Shown: positions 1 to 8,439 of the stretch, one piece after another | Layout of the letters: each line of letters starts with the position of its first letter | How positions within the stretch are numbered: the stretch's first letter is position 1 | Assembly: GCF_013317235.1 (NCBI RefSeq) | Contig: NZ_WLCM01000004.1 | Span: 76,728 to 140,727 of the forward strand | Direction of reading: 5' to 3' | Source of the DNA: Leisingera sp. ANG59 | GTDB lineage: Bacteria; Pseudomonadota; Alphaproteobacteria; Rhodobacterales; Rhodobacteraceae | Length of the DNA: 64,000 bases | The notes under the pieces: generated by a model | What the model saw: only the letters and a program-made list of their open reading frames with translations | What the model was told of the DNA's origin: nothing | The model's database searches: none | Program-made: the position numbers and the translations under genes

Positions 1-1
1 G

Positions 2-820
2 CCGCCCGAGGGCTGCTATGTGCATGAGCTGCTGGCCAAACACGGGATCGATGCTGAAGAAACCCGCCATCTGCTGCAGCCCGCGCCGGAAACTGAGGTA
101 TCCATGACAGAAGAAATCGATCCCGCGACGCTGGATTTCTCCATGTTCGGCGATCAGGATGTGGCCAACATCCTGTTGCAGCGCAGCGAGCTTGCCAGTT
201 CAGGCCAGACCATCCGGGACTGGCTGGCTGGCGATGAGCAGCTGCTGCTGGACGAAGCCATAACGCAGCGGGACCATATCCTGCATGAGTCGATCCGTAT
301 CGCGGAACGGGAGTGCCAGTTCTTCCTGAAGTCCGCTGACGCGATAGCCCCGAAACGATCCGCCGATATCGGATGCGGATATGCTTTCGCCAGTCTGGTG
401 CTGCACCGCCGTTACGGCTGCGATGTTGTCCTGATCGATATCGAGGAAGGGAACAGCCGCCACTTCGGGTTTGAAGGGGAAGGCGCCGGATACACGAGCC
501 TTGAAACCGCCCGGGCCTTTCTGGAGGGGAACGGCGTGCCAGCGGAACAGATCATCTGCCTCAACCCCAAATCACAAGACGCGGCAGCGCTGGGCAGTTT
601 CGATCTGGTGATCAGCCTGGCCTCCTGCGGGTTCCACTATCCGGTCGGCACCTATGACAGCTTGTTCCGCAGCCAGATCAATGACGGCGGCGGCATTGTC
701 CTGGATATCCGCAAGGGATCCGGCGGCATCGGCGCGATGAAGAGCTACGGAGCGGTCGATGTCCTTGCAAAGCATGGCAAGTACTCTACGGTCCTGACCC
801 GGGTCAGGCAGCCCGCGTGA
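2..820 (+). CDS. SAM-methyltransferase-like protein, 5' end outside the window
   Basis: The frame is open from the first bases of the window, and the residues before the first ATG look like real protein, so the gene probably begins upstream. An alternative start is the ATG at 104, which has a GAGG five bases ahead of it. A class I methyltransferase motif I (ADIGCGYA) follows, with an acidic strand end (LIDIEE) and a later strand carrying FDLVISLAS. The C-terminal motif DIRKGSG plus KSYG recurs in the next gene (EIRKGSG, KAYG), so the two are related. The role is unknown; a SAM-dependent methyltransferase with an unidentified acceptor is the best reading. The stop is 141 bases before the next gene. 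Confidence 0.7.
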   Translation, partial: PPEGCYVHELLAKHGIDAEETRHLLQPAPETEVSMTEEIDPATLDFSMFGDQDVANILLQRSELASSGQTIRDWLAGDEQLLLDEAITQRDHILHESIRIAERECQFFLKSADAIAPKRSADIGCGYAFASLVLHRRYGCDVVLIDIEEGNSRHFGFEGEGAGYTSLETARAFLEGNGVPAEQIICLNPKSQDAAALGSFDLVISLASCGFHYPVGTYDSLFRSQINDGGGIVLDIRKGSGGIGAMKSYGAVDVLAKHGKYSTVLTRVRQPA

Positions 821-961
821 AGGGGGCGGGAACGTTAACCATTTGCCGTCATGTGACGGCAGCGGCCCGCGGTTGTGCGGCGCTCCCCCCCTGCGGTTCC
901 GGCAGGCGGCAGGCAAGGGCGCGACGGGATCTGGAGGACACAGGAAGGCGGATGAACACAT

Positions 962-2335
962 ATGCTGACCAGTGAATTCGACTTCAGAACCGTGCTGCCG
1001 GAGCTTGATGCTGACGACGTCGGCAGTGTTGCAGATATCAATGGGCAAGCGCCGGAGCTGGGCATCCTGCTGCATCACAGGTTCGGCTGCCGCATTGATC
1101 TGGTCTGCCTCGACCGCAAGGGCAGGCCCAGGATGCCCGAGGCATCGGAGATTGAAACCTGGCTTTCCCGCCTCGAACAGGGCGGGGTTGACCGGGAGGC
1201 CATGGAAATTGCTGATGGCGGGGGCGAATGCAGCCCGTACGACGTGATCCTCGCGCTGAACAGCTTCGGCGTCCGGCACAAGATCCAGAACATCAAACCG
1301 CTGCTGGACAGCGCGCTGCACCCGCTGAGCCGGGTCGTGATCGAAATCCGCAAGGGGTCGGGCAGCTACCCGTTTCTCAAGGCCTATGGCGGCTGCAATA
1401 CGCTGCTGGCGCCTGGGGCAGACAGCAATGGGCTGGCAGTCCTGTCCGCCGAACCTCAGGAGGCGCTGCCACCCTCCGGTGAATGGTCCAAGGTGGCCCG
1501 CGGGCTGGCCGGAAAAGAAGGTTTCTTTGACGAGCTGGAGGAGCATTCCTTTCTGTTCATGCCGCGCGGGGGCACGCTGGTTGTTACCTTCGACAATCTC
1601 GACATCGCGATGACCAAACGGGATGAGCGGCGGCCCTGGGGATTCAGCTTCATTGAGGCGCAGGGCTGGTCGATGCTTGGGGTGATGGCCAATGGCTGGA
1701 CCTGGTTCCGCCATCAGGAAGTCACCCGCAAGTTCGAAGAATTGCGCGACAGCGGGTTCTTCCAGCAGTTTTCCCGGGTGGTTTTCTATGGCGCCTCGAT
1801 GGGCGGCTATGCGGCAGCGGCCTTTGCGGCAGCTGCGCCCGGCTCCACGGTGTTTGCCATCAGCCCGCAATCCACCCTCGACAAGTCCATCGTGCCCTGG
1901 GAGATGCGCTACAAAAAGGTTTGGGGCCGGGATTTCTCCGGCCCCTTCGGCGATGCGTCGCAAGCCAGCCAGGGGGCAGGGGACGTGCACATCATGTTCG
2001 ATCCTTACGTGACGGCGGATGCGGCGCACGCAGCCCGGTTCACCGGTTCCAATGTGACGTTCTGGCGGTGCCCGCTTCTGGGGCACCGGCTCGGGTCTTC
2101 GCTGCAGCAGATGGGCGTGTTGCAGGAGATTGCCCGCGGCGCCATCGCCGGAGACCTGACGCCGCACCGCTTCCACCGCCTGCTGCGCAAGCGGCACGGC
2201 TTTCCCCGGTTTCAGCGGGAGCTTGCCAATCTGGCGCTGGATCGCGGCCATCCGGGTCTTGCGAAACAGGTCTGCGCCTATGTTTTGCGCCAGAGGGACG
2301 ACCGGTTTTTCCGCCGTATGAAGGAACGGCTATGA
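962..2335 (+). CDS. Degenerate methyltransferase-like domain fused to an alpha/beta-hydrolase-like domain
   Basis: 457 aa. Residues about 1-160 resemble the preceding methyltransferase-like protein, sharing the EIRKGSG...KAYG block, but the SAM glycine loop has become ADINGQAP, so SAM binding is doubtful. Residues about 180-400 look like an alpha/beta hydrolase. The nucleophile elbow is GASMGGY with Ser279, a candidate acid is Asp347 (MFDPY) and a candidate His is His375 (LLGHR). The C-terminal tail is rich in Arg and Leu. An AGGAAGG purine run lies about 12 bases before the ATG. The gene sits between the other two genes of this small plus-strand group. The substrate is unknown; an esterase or acyl-hydrolase acting on a surface or secreted molecule is a guess from context. 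Confidence 0.7.
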   Translation: MLTSEFDFRTVLPELDADDVGSVADINGQAPELGILLHHRFGCRIDLVCLDRKGRPRMPEASEIETWLSRLEQGGVDREAMEIADGGGECSPYDVILALNSFGVRHKIQNIKPLLDSALHPLSRVVIEIRKGSGSYPFLKAYGGCNTLLAPGADSNGLAVLSAEPQEALPPSGEWSKVARGLAGKEGFFDELEEHSFLFMPRGGTLVVTFDNLDIAMTKRDERRPWGFSFIEAQGWSMLGVMANGWTWFRHQEVTRKFEELRDSGFFQQFSRVVFYGASMGGYAAAAFAAAAPGSTVFAISPQSTLDKSIVPWEMRYKKVWGRDFSGPFGDASQASQGAGDVHIMFDPYVTADAAHAARFTGSNVTFWRCPLLGHRLGSSLQQMGVLQEIARGAIAGDLTPHRFHRLLRKRHGFPRFQRELANLALDRGHPGLAKQVCAYVLRQRDDRFFRRMKERL

Positions 2336-2408
2336 GAGGCGCGGATGGCCATGCGGCAGGCCGCAATCGCGCCGCTGAGCAAAAAACGGGCAAAGGCCGG
2401 ACAGGAAA

Positions 2409-3311
2409 ATGAGCCAGTCGAACACCGACATACGGGATATTTCCCTCGCCTTCCACATCGGGGCGCCCAATACAGACAACGGCCAGCTGATCTGGTCGCT
2501 GCGCAAGGATGCGCAACCGCTGCTGGAGCGCGGTGTCATGATCCGCAGGCCCGGCACCTATATGACGGCGCTGACCCAGCTTCTTCGCAAGCAGAACCAG
2601 GAATTCGTGACCGGGCAGGAGCGGGACGCGCTGCTGGCCGGGCTGGTCAAAGACCAGGCGGTCTCGCGGATCATCCTGACCAACTCCAGTTTTCTGGGGA
2701 TGCCGGGCTGGATGCTGAACGGCCGACGGCTGTACCGCAATGCAGGCAGCAATACTGCGGCGCTGCGCAGCCTGTTTCCCGGCAACCCGTGCGAATTCTT
2801 CCTTGGCCTGCGCAACCCGGCCACCCTGATCGGTCCGGTGTTTAAGTCCCAGTCCGGCAGGTCCTGGCGCGAGTTTGCAGGGGATACCGATTTTTTGAAC
2901 CTGCATTGGTCGGAAGTGGTCGAGGACATTCTGGAGCGTAATCCCGGCTGCCGCATCACAGTCTGGTGCAACGAGGAAACTCCGGTGATCTGGCCCAGTA
3001 TCCTGGGCCATGTATCCGGTCTGGGGGACGGTTTCCGTTTCAGCGGCGAGCTGGACATTACCCGCGGCATCATTTCCGAGGCGGGATACGAGCGGCTGGA
3101 GGCCTATCTGGCAAGCCGCCCCGGGCTGTCGGAAAACCAGCGGGAACGGGTGCGCGCCCTGTTCCTGAGCTATTTTCATGACGAGGCGGAGATCGAGGAG
3201 GAAATCGATCTCCCCGGCTGGTCGCAGGCGCTGGTGGACGAAATGAGCGAGGCGTATATGGCGGATGCCGAGCTGATCCGGCATATGCCGGGCGTTACCT
3301 TCCTGTCTTGA
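2409..3311 (+). CDS. Sulfotransferase-like protein with altered PAPS-binding loop
   Basis: 300 aa, with no signal peptide or membrane segment. The N-terminus (AFHIGAPNTDNGQLIWSL) follows the pattern of bacterial sulfotransferases, where HIGxxKTGTTxLQ forms the 5'-phosphosulfate loop. Here the KTGTT core reads NTDNG, so the conserved Lys and Thr residues are missing. A later segment (RITVWCNEETPVIWPSIL) is also compatible with a sulfotransferase-type fold. The protein may bind a nucleotide differently or be non-catalytic. It follows the hydrolase fusion by 73 bases on the same strand. Its 3' end overlaps the convergent permease gene by 17 bases. The family call is tentative. Confidence 0.6.
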   Translation: MSQSNTDIRDISLAFHIGAPNTDNGQLIWSLRKDAQPLLERGVMIRRPGTYMTALTQLLRKQNQEFVTGQERDALLAGLVKDQAVSRIILTNSSFLGMPGWMLNGRRLYRNAGSNTAALRSLFPGNPCEFFLGLRNPATLIGPVFKSQSGRSWREFAGDTDFLNLHWSEVVEDILERNPGCRITVWCNEETPVIWPSILGHVSGLGDGFRFSGELDITRGIISEAGYERLEAYLASRPGLSENQRERVRALFLSYFHDEAEIEEEIDLPGWSQALVDEMSEAYMADAELIRHMPGVTFLS

Positions 3312-4233
3312 GCGCAGCGCGGCTGTAAAGCGGCTTCATCAGGATCGCGGTCAGATACATCGGGATCTGGTAACATCCGAGGAAAATCAGCAGCGGATCG
3401 GTGGTGGCCGCGGGCAGCGCGATCAGGAAGAGGGCGAAGTTCCGGTTGCCGGCAACCACGGAGACTGGCACGGCGCCACTGCCCGCTCGGCGGCGCAATA
3501 CTGTGAACACCAGCACCTGCAGGCCGAGGTTGGCGGCCATCGCAAATCCCAGCCAATGCAGAACCAGCACGGGGTCTGTCCGCAGCGCAGGTCCCAGCGC
3601 CGCCATCAGCCCCACCACGATCACGGCGAGTGCAATTACAGTCAGCCCGTCTATCGCACTGGCCTGATCCGGGCGCATTTGCGGCAGCGTAAGGCGGCGC
3701 AGCAGGAAGGCCGCCGCCACGGTGAGGCCGATCGCGCCTATCAACCGTCCGGCGGCGCGCAGCACCTCGCCCAGATCCCCAAGGCCGGGGGCCAGCAGGA
3801 ACACCGGGATCACCGTCAGCGGCATCAGCGCGGTCCCGGTGATCAGCAGGCGGAAGGCAGGTTCCGGCGGGTGCCCCATCAGGGTTGTGATATTGGGGCT
3901 GCCGGTCACCGAGGGGGCGCTCAGCATCAGGATCAACGCCACCGCGGCGGGGGTCTGCGCAACGCCGAACAGCCAGGCCAGCGCGAGCGCCAAAAATGGC
4001 AGTGCCACCTGCAGAAAAACGATGGCCTTCAGCGTGCCGATGCCGTCGGCCAGCCCGCCTGCGGCCTTGCGCAGGCCGATCCGGTAGGTGTTCAAAAACA
4101 ACAGCCCGGCCACCATTTCCGGCAGCCAGGGCTGCAGAGCTGCAGCGAGGCCGGGCAGCAGCAGCCCAGCCAGCAGCCCAAAAACCAAGGCGGCCCGCCC
4201 GTGCCGGGCGGCATAGGCGAGCGCTTTCATCAT
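3295..4233 (-). CDS. BASS-type (bile acid:sodium symporter-like) membrane transporter
   Basis: 312 aa with about nine or ten hydrophobic segments across its whole length, typical of the bile-acid/arsenite/riboflavin transporter superfamily. Gly/Pro-rich interruptions such as SAPSVTGSPNITTLMG and a late NRNFALFL segment fit the crossover helices of BASS proteins. It begins four bases after the TRAP large-permease stop, so it is the last gene of the six-gene operon. It may be a second uptake route, or an exporter, for the same amino-acid-like compound. It overlaps the convergent sulfotransferase-like gene by 17 bases. The substrate cannot be read from the sequence. Confidence 0.7.
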   Translation of the reverse strand: MMKALAYAARHGRAALVFGLLAGLLLPGLAAALQPWLPEMVAGLLFLNTYRIGLRKAAGGLADGIGTLKAIVFLQVALPFLALALAWLFGVAQTPAAVALILMLSAPSVTGSPNITTLMGHPPEPAFRLLITGTALMPLTVIPVFLLAPGLGDLGEVLRAAGRLIGAIGLTVAAAFLLRRLTLPQMRPDQASAIDGLTVIALAVIVVGLMAALGPALRTDPVLVLHWLGFAMAANLGLQVLVFTVLRRRAGSGAVPVSVVAGNRNFALFLIALPAATTDPLLIFLGCYQIPMYLTAILMKPLYSRAALKTGR

Positions 4234-4237
4234 GGTT

Positions 4238-5548
4238 CTAGACCGGTCCAGGCCTGAGGTTGTTGGGCAGGTAGGTCGCCAGCTCCGGGAAGGCGATCAG
4301 AACAAACACCATCAGCACCATGATCAGGAACATCGGGATTGCGGCGCGGGCGATATAGCTCATCTCGTGGTGCGTCATGCCCTGCATCACAAACAGGTTG
4401 AAGCCGATCGGCGGGGTGATCTGCGCCATCTCGACAACTACCACGATGAAGATGCCGAACCAGATCAGGTCGATGCCCGCCTGGCGGATCATCGGCTCCA
4501 CCACCGCCATGGTCAGCACCACCGAGGAGATGCCATCGAGGAAACAGCCCAGCACGATGTAGAACACCAGCAGCACCATCAGGAGTTCGAACCGGGTCAG
4601 TTCCCAACCGGCAATCAGATCGGCCAGCCCGCGCGGCAGGCCGGTGAAGCCCATCGACAGCGACAGGAAGGCGGCACCGGCCAGGATCAGCGCAATCATC
4701 GCGCTGGTGCGGGTGGCGCCCATCAGGCTTTCGGTGAAGGTTTTCCAGTTCAGCGAGCCCTGCGACAGCGCCAGCAGCAGCGAGCCGATGACCCCGAAGG
4801 CGGCGGCCTCGGTCGCCGTGGCAAAGCCCAGGTACATTGAGCCGATCACCACCATAATCAGCGCAATCACCGGCGCCAGGAAACGGGAGTTCTTCACCTT
4901 CTCGGCAAAGCTTAGCTTGCTTTCCTGATCCGGGTTCCAGTCCTTGCCGACCTTGGAGTAAATCGCCACGTAGCCCATGAACATCGCCGCCAACACCAGC
5001 CCTGGCAGGATGCCTGCAAAGAACAGCTTGGTGATCGATTCATTGATGGTGACGCCATAGACGATCAGTGTCAGCGACGGCGGGATCATCAGGCCCAGGG
5101 TGGCCGCACCGGTGAGGGTGCCGATCACCATGCGTTCCGGATAGTTGCGCTTGCGCAGTTCGGGGATCGACATTTTGCCCACCGTGGTCAGCGTCGCGGC
5201 GGAGGAGCCGGAGACCGCGGCAAAGACTGTGCAGCCGACGATATTGGTATGCACCAGCCCGCCGGGCAGGGGCGCCATCCAGGGGGAGAGGCCCTTGAAC
5301 ATGTCCTCGGACAATCGGGTCCGGTAGAGGATTTCGCCCATCCAGATGAACATCGGCAGTGCCGTCAGGGTCCAGCTGGAGGACGCCGACCAGACCGTGG
5401 TCAGCATCACGTCGCCGACGGGGCGGGTGGTGAACAGCTCCATGCCAACCCAGGCCACGCCCATCAGCGCCAGGCCGACCCAGACGCCGGTGCCCAGCAG
5501 GGTGAACAGCACGAAGAGGAACAGGATGATGACTGAGATATTTTCCAT
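4238..5548 (-). CDS. TRAP transporter large permease (DctM type)
   Basis: 436 aa integral membrane protein with about a dozen hydrophobic segments. Its opening (VIILFLFVLFTLLGTGVWVG), the internal LGLMIPPSLTLIVYG and the late AQITPPIGFNLFVM are hallmarks of the TRAP DctM/SiaM family, which couples substrate entry to the sodium gradient. The small permease gene ends seven bases upstream and the periplasmic binding protein precedes that, giving a complete three-part TRAP system in the usual P-Q-M order. It is transcribed with a racemase-like and a D-amino-acid-dehydrogenase-like gene, so the cargo is probably an amino acid or betaine-like acid. Confidence 0.93.
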   Translation of the reverse strand: MENISVIILFLFVLFTLLGTGVWVGLALMGVAWVGMELFTTRPVGDVMLTTVWSASSSWTLTALPMFIWMGEILYRTRLSEDMFKGLSPWMAPLPGGLVHTNIVGCTVFAAVSGSSAATLTTVGKMSIPELRKRNYPERMVIGTLTGAATLGLMIPPSLTLIVYGVTINESITKLFFAGILPGLVLAAMFMGYVAIYSKVGKDWNPDQESKLSFAEKVKNSRFLAPVIALIMVVIGSMYLGFATATEAAAFGVIGSLLLALSQGSLNWKTFTESLMGATRTSAMIALILAGAAFLSLSMGFTGLPRGLADLIAGWELTRFELLMVLLVFYIVLGCFLDGISSVVLTMAVVEPMIRQAGIDLIWFGIFIVVVVEMAQITPPIGFNLFVMQGMTHHEMSYIARAAIPMFLIMVLMVFVLIAFPELATYLPNNLRPGPV

Positions 5549-5554
5549 GTGCCC

Positions 5555-6088
5555 TTACTCCGCGTGGCTCTGATCTTCGAGATCCCGGGTGATGCGGTGG
5601 CCGCCGCGGAAAATCACGTGGATCAGGTGGTCGGTGAGGGCGATGGCCAGGATGACCGCACCAATCTGCATGGCGCTTTGCGGGATCCACAGCGGCGTGC
5701 GGTCCTGGCCCTGGCTCACGTCGTTGAACTTCCAGCTCCAGTAGACAAATCGGTAAGCGTAGAAGCAGAAGTACCACATCACGGCGGTGCCGATGCCAAA
5801 GCACCAGATCTCCAGCACCCGGCGGAAGCCTTCAGGTACGGCATTGAGCAGGATCGACACCCGGATATGGCTGCCGCGGTTCAGCGCGTTGGCAAAGGCC
5901 AAAAATGACGCTGCTGCCATCGCATACCCCGCATAGTCTGGCGCGCCGGGGAAGACTTCACCGGTCCAGCGGGCCAGCATCTGGACAACGATCAGCCCCA
6001 GAATGGCAATCAGGCAGAGAGCGGCCATCACTCCCGCCGCGAGGTATAGAAAATCCAGTCCGGAGCGCAGCCCCCTGAGCACAGTCAT
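5555..6088 (-). CDS. TRAP transporter small permease (DctQ type)
   Basis: 177 aa with four predicted membrane segments. The ARWTGEVFPGAPDYAGYAM region after the first two helices is characteristic of DctQ subunits, which link the binding protein to the large permease. It lies 73 bases after the binding-protein stop and seven bases before dctM. A 6-bp inverted repeat is present in the gap upstream of it. The length is normal for the family. Confidence 0.9.
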   Translation of the reverse strand: MTVLRGLRSGLDFLYLAAGVMAALCLIAILGLIVVQMLARWTGEVFPGAPDYAGYAMAAASFLAFANALNRGSHIRVSILLNAVPEGFRRVLEIWCFGIGTAVMWYFCFYAYRFVYWSWKFNDVSQGQDRTPLWIPQSAMQIGAVILAIALTDHLIHVIFRGGHRITRDLEDQSHAE

Positions 6089-6105
6089 AACATCCCCATC
6101 GGCAT

Positions 6106-6121
6106 TATTCTTATGAGAATA
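6106..6121. promoter_or_regulatory. Short inverted repeat between TRAP dctP and dctQ genes
   Basis: The arms TATTCT and AGAATA are perfect and separated by TATG. The site lies in the 73-base gap between the binding-protein stop and the small-permease start. It could be a regulator site or an RNA processing hairpin that adjusts binding-protein versus permease dosage. Its function is not established. Confidence 0.3.
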
Positions 6122-6161
6122 CGGGTGGCACCTGCCGCGCCGCCCGCATCACCTTGTCTGA

Positions 6162-7136
6162 TTACTCGGCGTTGAAGGCGTCGACGATGGCCTTGCCTTC
6201 TTCACCAGCAGCTTCCAGCCATTCATTGGTCATGGTGACGCCGATTTCCTTCAGCTCGCCCACCATCTGGTCGGACGCCGGACCCACGGTCATGCCGCCG
6301 TCACGCAAGCCCTGCAGGGTAAAGCCGGTGTACTCCTTGGCGCGCCAGTTGCCCGCGTATTCCGCCAGCTTGGCGCAGCCCTTGATCACGTTCTGGTTGG
6401 CTTCGGAGGTGCCGTTCCAGACATCGGAGTTCACGAACACGTAGTTGCGCGGCAGCCAGGCATCCACTTCGTAGAAATAGTTCAGGCTTTCCCAGACCTT
6501 GCGGTCATAGCCGGTGGAGCCGGACGACACCATCGACTCTGCCACGCCGGTGGCAAAGGCCTGGCTGATCTCAGCCGCTTCAATGGTCACCGGAAGCATC
6601 CCGGTCAGCTCTGCCAGGCGCGAGGTGGCGTTGTTGTAGGAGCGGAACTTGATGCCCTTCATGTCTGCGACGGAGTTCACCTCGTTCTTGAAATACAAGC
6701 CCTGCGGCGGCCACGGCACGGCGTAAAGCAGGGTCAGGTTCTGCTCTGCCAGCAGTTTCTCGATGGAGGGCTTGGCCGCCTTCCACAGCTTGTCGCTGTC
6801 ATCAAAAGACGTCGCCAGGAACGGGATCGAGTCAAAGCCAAAGAGCGCGTTTTCGTTCTGGTGGCCGGACAGCAGACGCTCGCCGATCGGGGCCTGGCCG
6901 GTCTGCACCGCGCGCTTGATGTCGGCGCCTTTGAAAAGCGATCCCGAAGGGTGCGTCTTGATCTCCACCTCGCCGCCGGTGCCGGTGGTCACGCATTCGG
7001 CGAACTCGGCGCCGGTGGCCGAATGGAAGTTGGAGGCCGAATAGGCCATCGGCATGTCCCAGACTTCCGCCGCGGCGGGCAGGGCGGCAGCCGCGGTCAG
7101 CGCGGTGGCGGCCAGCAGTTTGGTCAGTTTCTTCAT
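6162..7136 (-). CDS. TRAP transporter periplasmic substrate-binding protein (DctP type)
   Basis: 324 aa. The start at 7136 was chosen because MKKLTKLLAATALTAAAALP is a clean Sec signal peptide ending near AAA-EV, and GGGAG lies a few bases upstream; a longer open frame upstream lacks these. The mature protein has DctP features: KTHPSGSLFKGADIKRAVQTGQ near residue 60, and GIKFRSYNNATSRL around residue 150, which normally carries the substrate-carboxylate Arg. It captures an organic acid or amino-acid-like solute in the periplasm for the DctQM permease. The dehydrogenase gene stops 49 bases upstream. Confidence 0.92.
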   Translation of the reverse strand: MKKLTKLLAATALTAAAALPAAAEVWDMPMAYSASNFHSATGAEFAECVTTGTGGEVEIKTHPSGSLFKGADIKRAVQTGQAPIGERLLSGHQNENALFGFDSIPFLATSFDDSDKLWKAAKPSIEKLLAEQNLTLLYAVPWPPQGLYFKNEVNSVADMKGIKFRSYNNATSRLAELTGMLPVTIEAAEISQAFATGVAESMVSSGSTGYDRKVWESLNYFYEVDAWLPRNYVFVNSDVWNGTSEANQNVIKGCAKLAEYAGNWRAKEYTGFTLQGLRDGGMTVGPASDQMVGELKEIGVTMTNEWLEAAGEEGKAIVDAFNAE

Positions 7137-7185
7137 CGTTTTCTCCCTGTTGTGGTCGCGGCCCCTTGAGGGGCACTGGTTGGTA

Positions 7186-8439
7186 TCAGATCGCGTATCG
7201 CGCCGGGTCATAGGCGCTCATATCCATGTTCGGGGTGCGGCCCGAAATCATCTGGGCCAGCAGGCGTCCGGTCTTCGGCCCGCCGGTCAGGCCGATGTGA
7301 TGGTGGCCAAAGCCGACAAAGGCGCCGCTGAGACGCGGCACTTCGCCGATGACCGGAATCGAATCCGCCGGTGCCGGGCGGTAGCCGAGCCACTCCTCCT
7401 CATGCTTCCAGGTAACACCAGGCAGGATGCGCCGCGCGTTCTTGCGCAAGAGCTCAAGCGGACCTTTCGACGGCCCGGCCTCCAGCCCGCCGAATTCCAC
7501 AATGCCCGCAATCCGGATCCGTCCCTGCATCGGAGTCACCACGCATTTGGCTGCTGCCACCATGACGGGGGCCTTGGGCATCGCCGAAGGCTCCCACAAT
7601 TCAAGATGATAGCCGCGTTCTGCCTCCAGTGGTACGGAAATTCCCAGCTTCTCCGCCAGTGGTTTGGACCAGACACCCGTGGCCACCACAACGGCATCGC
7701 AGGGGATGGTCTCCCCGCCGGCACGCACGCCGGTCACCTTGCCGTTTTCGCGGGCCACATCCTCGGCAAAGGCCTGGACCAGCCGGCCGCTATTGGCCGT
7801 CACATGGGCGGCCAGGTCCTTCACATACCGGCCCGGGTCCAGGATGAGCCCGTGATCCTTCAGCCGGGCGGCAAAGCCGAACTCCTCTGCATAGATACTG
7901 TCATAGGCCCGGACATCCGCGCCCTCCAGCTCATCCCAGCGGAACCCATGCTTGCGGCGCAGGCCCCAGCCGAATGCATCCTCGCCGAAATGCGCCCGGT
8001 CATTGTAGAGGAACAGATAGTCGGAGGGTTTAAGATGCCGCTCCGCCCCTGTGCCTGCCGCCAGCGCCTGGTGATCCGCCAGCGAGTCCCCCACAACCGG
8101 CGCCAGCGCCGCGGCGATGCGGGCGGTGTCCTCTGCATTGGCATGGCCCATGTACTTCATCAGCCAGGGCGCCAGTTTCGGCAGGTACCCCCAGCGCATG
8201 AACAGTGGCTGGCTGGAGTCCAGCAGCATCTTCGGCGCCTTCTTCCACAACCCTGGACCTGTCACCGGCACGATAGAGCAGGAGGCCAGAATGCCGCCGT
8301 TGCCGTGGCTGGTGCCTTCGCCCGGCCCCTTGCCGTCGATCAGGATCACCTGATGCCCGTCGCGCTGCAGCTCGATCGCGGCGGAGACACCGACAATGCC
8401 GGCGCCGATGATGGCAACGGTTTTCTTTGGCTGGCTCAT
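7186..8439 (-). CDS. FAD-dependent D-amino-acid dehydrogenase-like oxidoreductase (DadA/DAO family)
   Basis: 417 aa. An N-terminal Rossmann FAD motif (AIIGAGIVG, Gly12/14/17) is followed by SHGNGGILA, and the C-terminus has the DAO signature [17 protein letters not shown]. Members oxidise D-amino acids or cyclic imino acids and pass electrons to the respiratory chain. The start overlaps the stop of the enolase-superfamily gene by four bases, so the two are translationally coupled. That pairing suggests epimerisation of an imported L-form compound followed by oxidation of the D-form. D-proline or hydroxyproline-type substrates are plausible, but the sequence does not settle this. Confidence 0.85.
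   Translation of the reverse strand: MSQPKKTVAIIGAGIVGVSAAIELQRDGHQVILIDGKGPGEGTSHGNGGILASCSIVPVTGPGLWKKAPKMLLDSSQPLFMRWGYLPKLAPWLMKYMGHANAEDTARIAAALAPVVGDSLADHQALAAGTGAERHLKPSDYLFLYNDRAHFGEDAFGWGLRRKHGFRWDELEGADVRAYDSIYAEEFGFAARLKDHGLILDPGRYVKDLAAHVTANSGRLVQAFAEDVARENGKVTGVRAGGETIPCDAVVVATGVWSKPLAEKLGISVPLEAERGYHLELWEPSAMPKAPVMVAAAKCVVTPMQGRIRIAGIVEFGGLEAGPSKGPLELLRKNARRILPGVTWKHEEEWLGYRPAPADSIPVIGEVPRLSGAFVGFGHHHIGLTGGPKTGRLLAQMISGRTPNMDMSAYDPARYAI

Noticed and set aside
572-2251. A 559-codon open frame on the minus strand across the first two genes.
   Set aside because: It is antisense to proteins with clear motifs, has an Arg/Pro/Gln-rich, unconserved-looking composition and no ribosome site. 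It is a by-product of high GC content.
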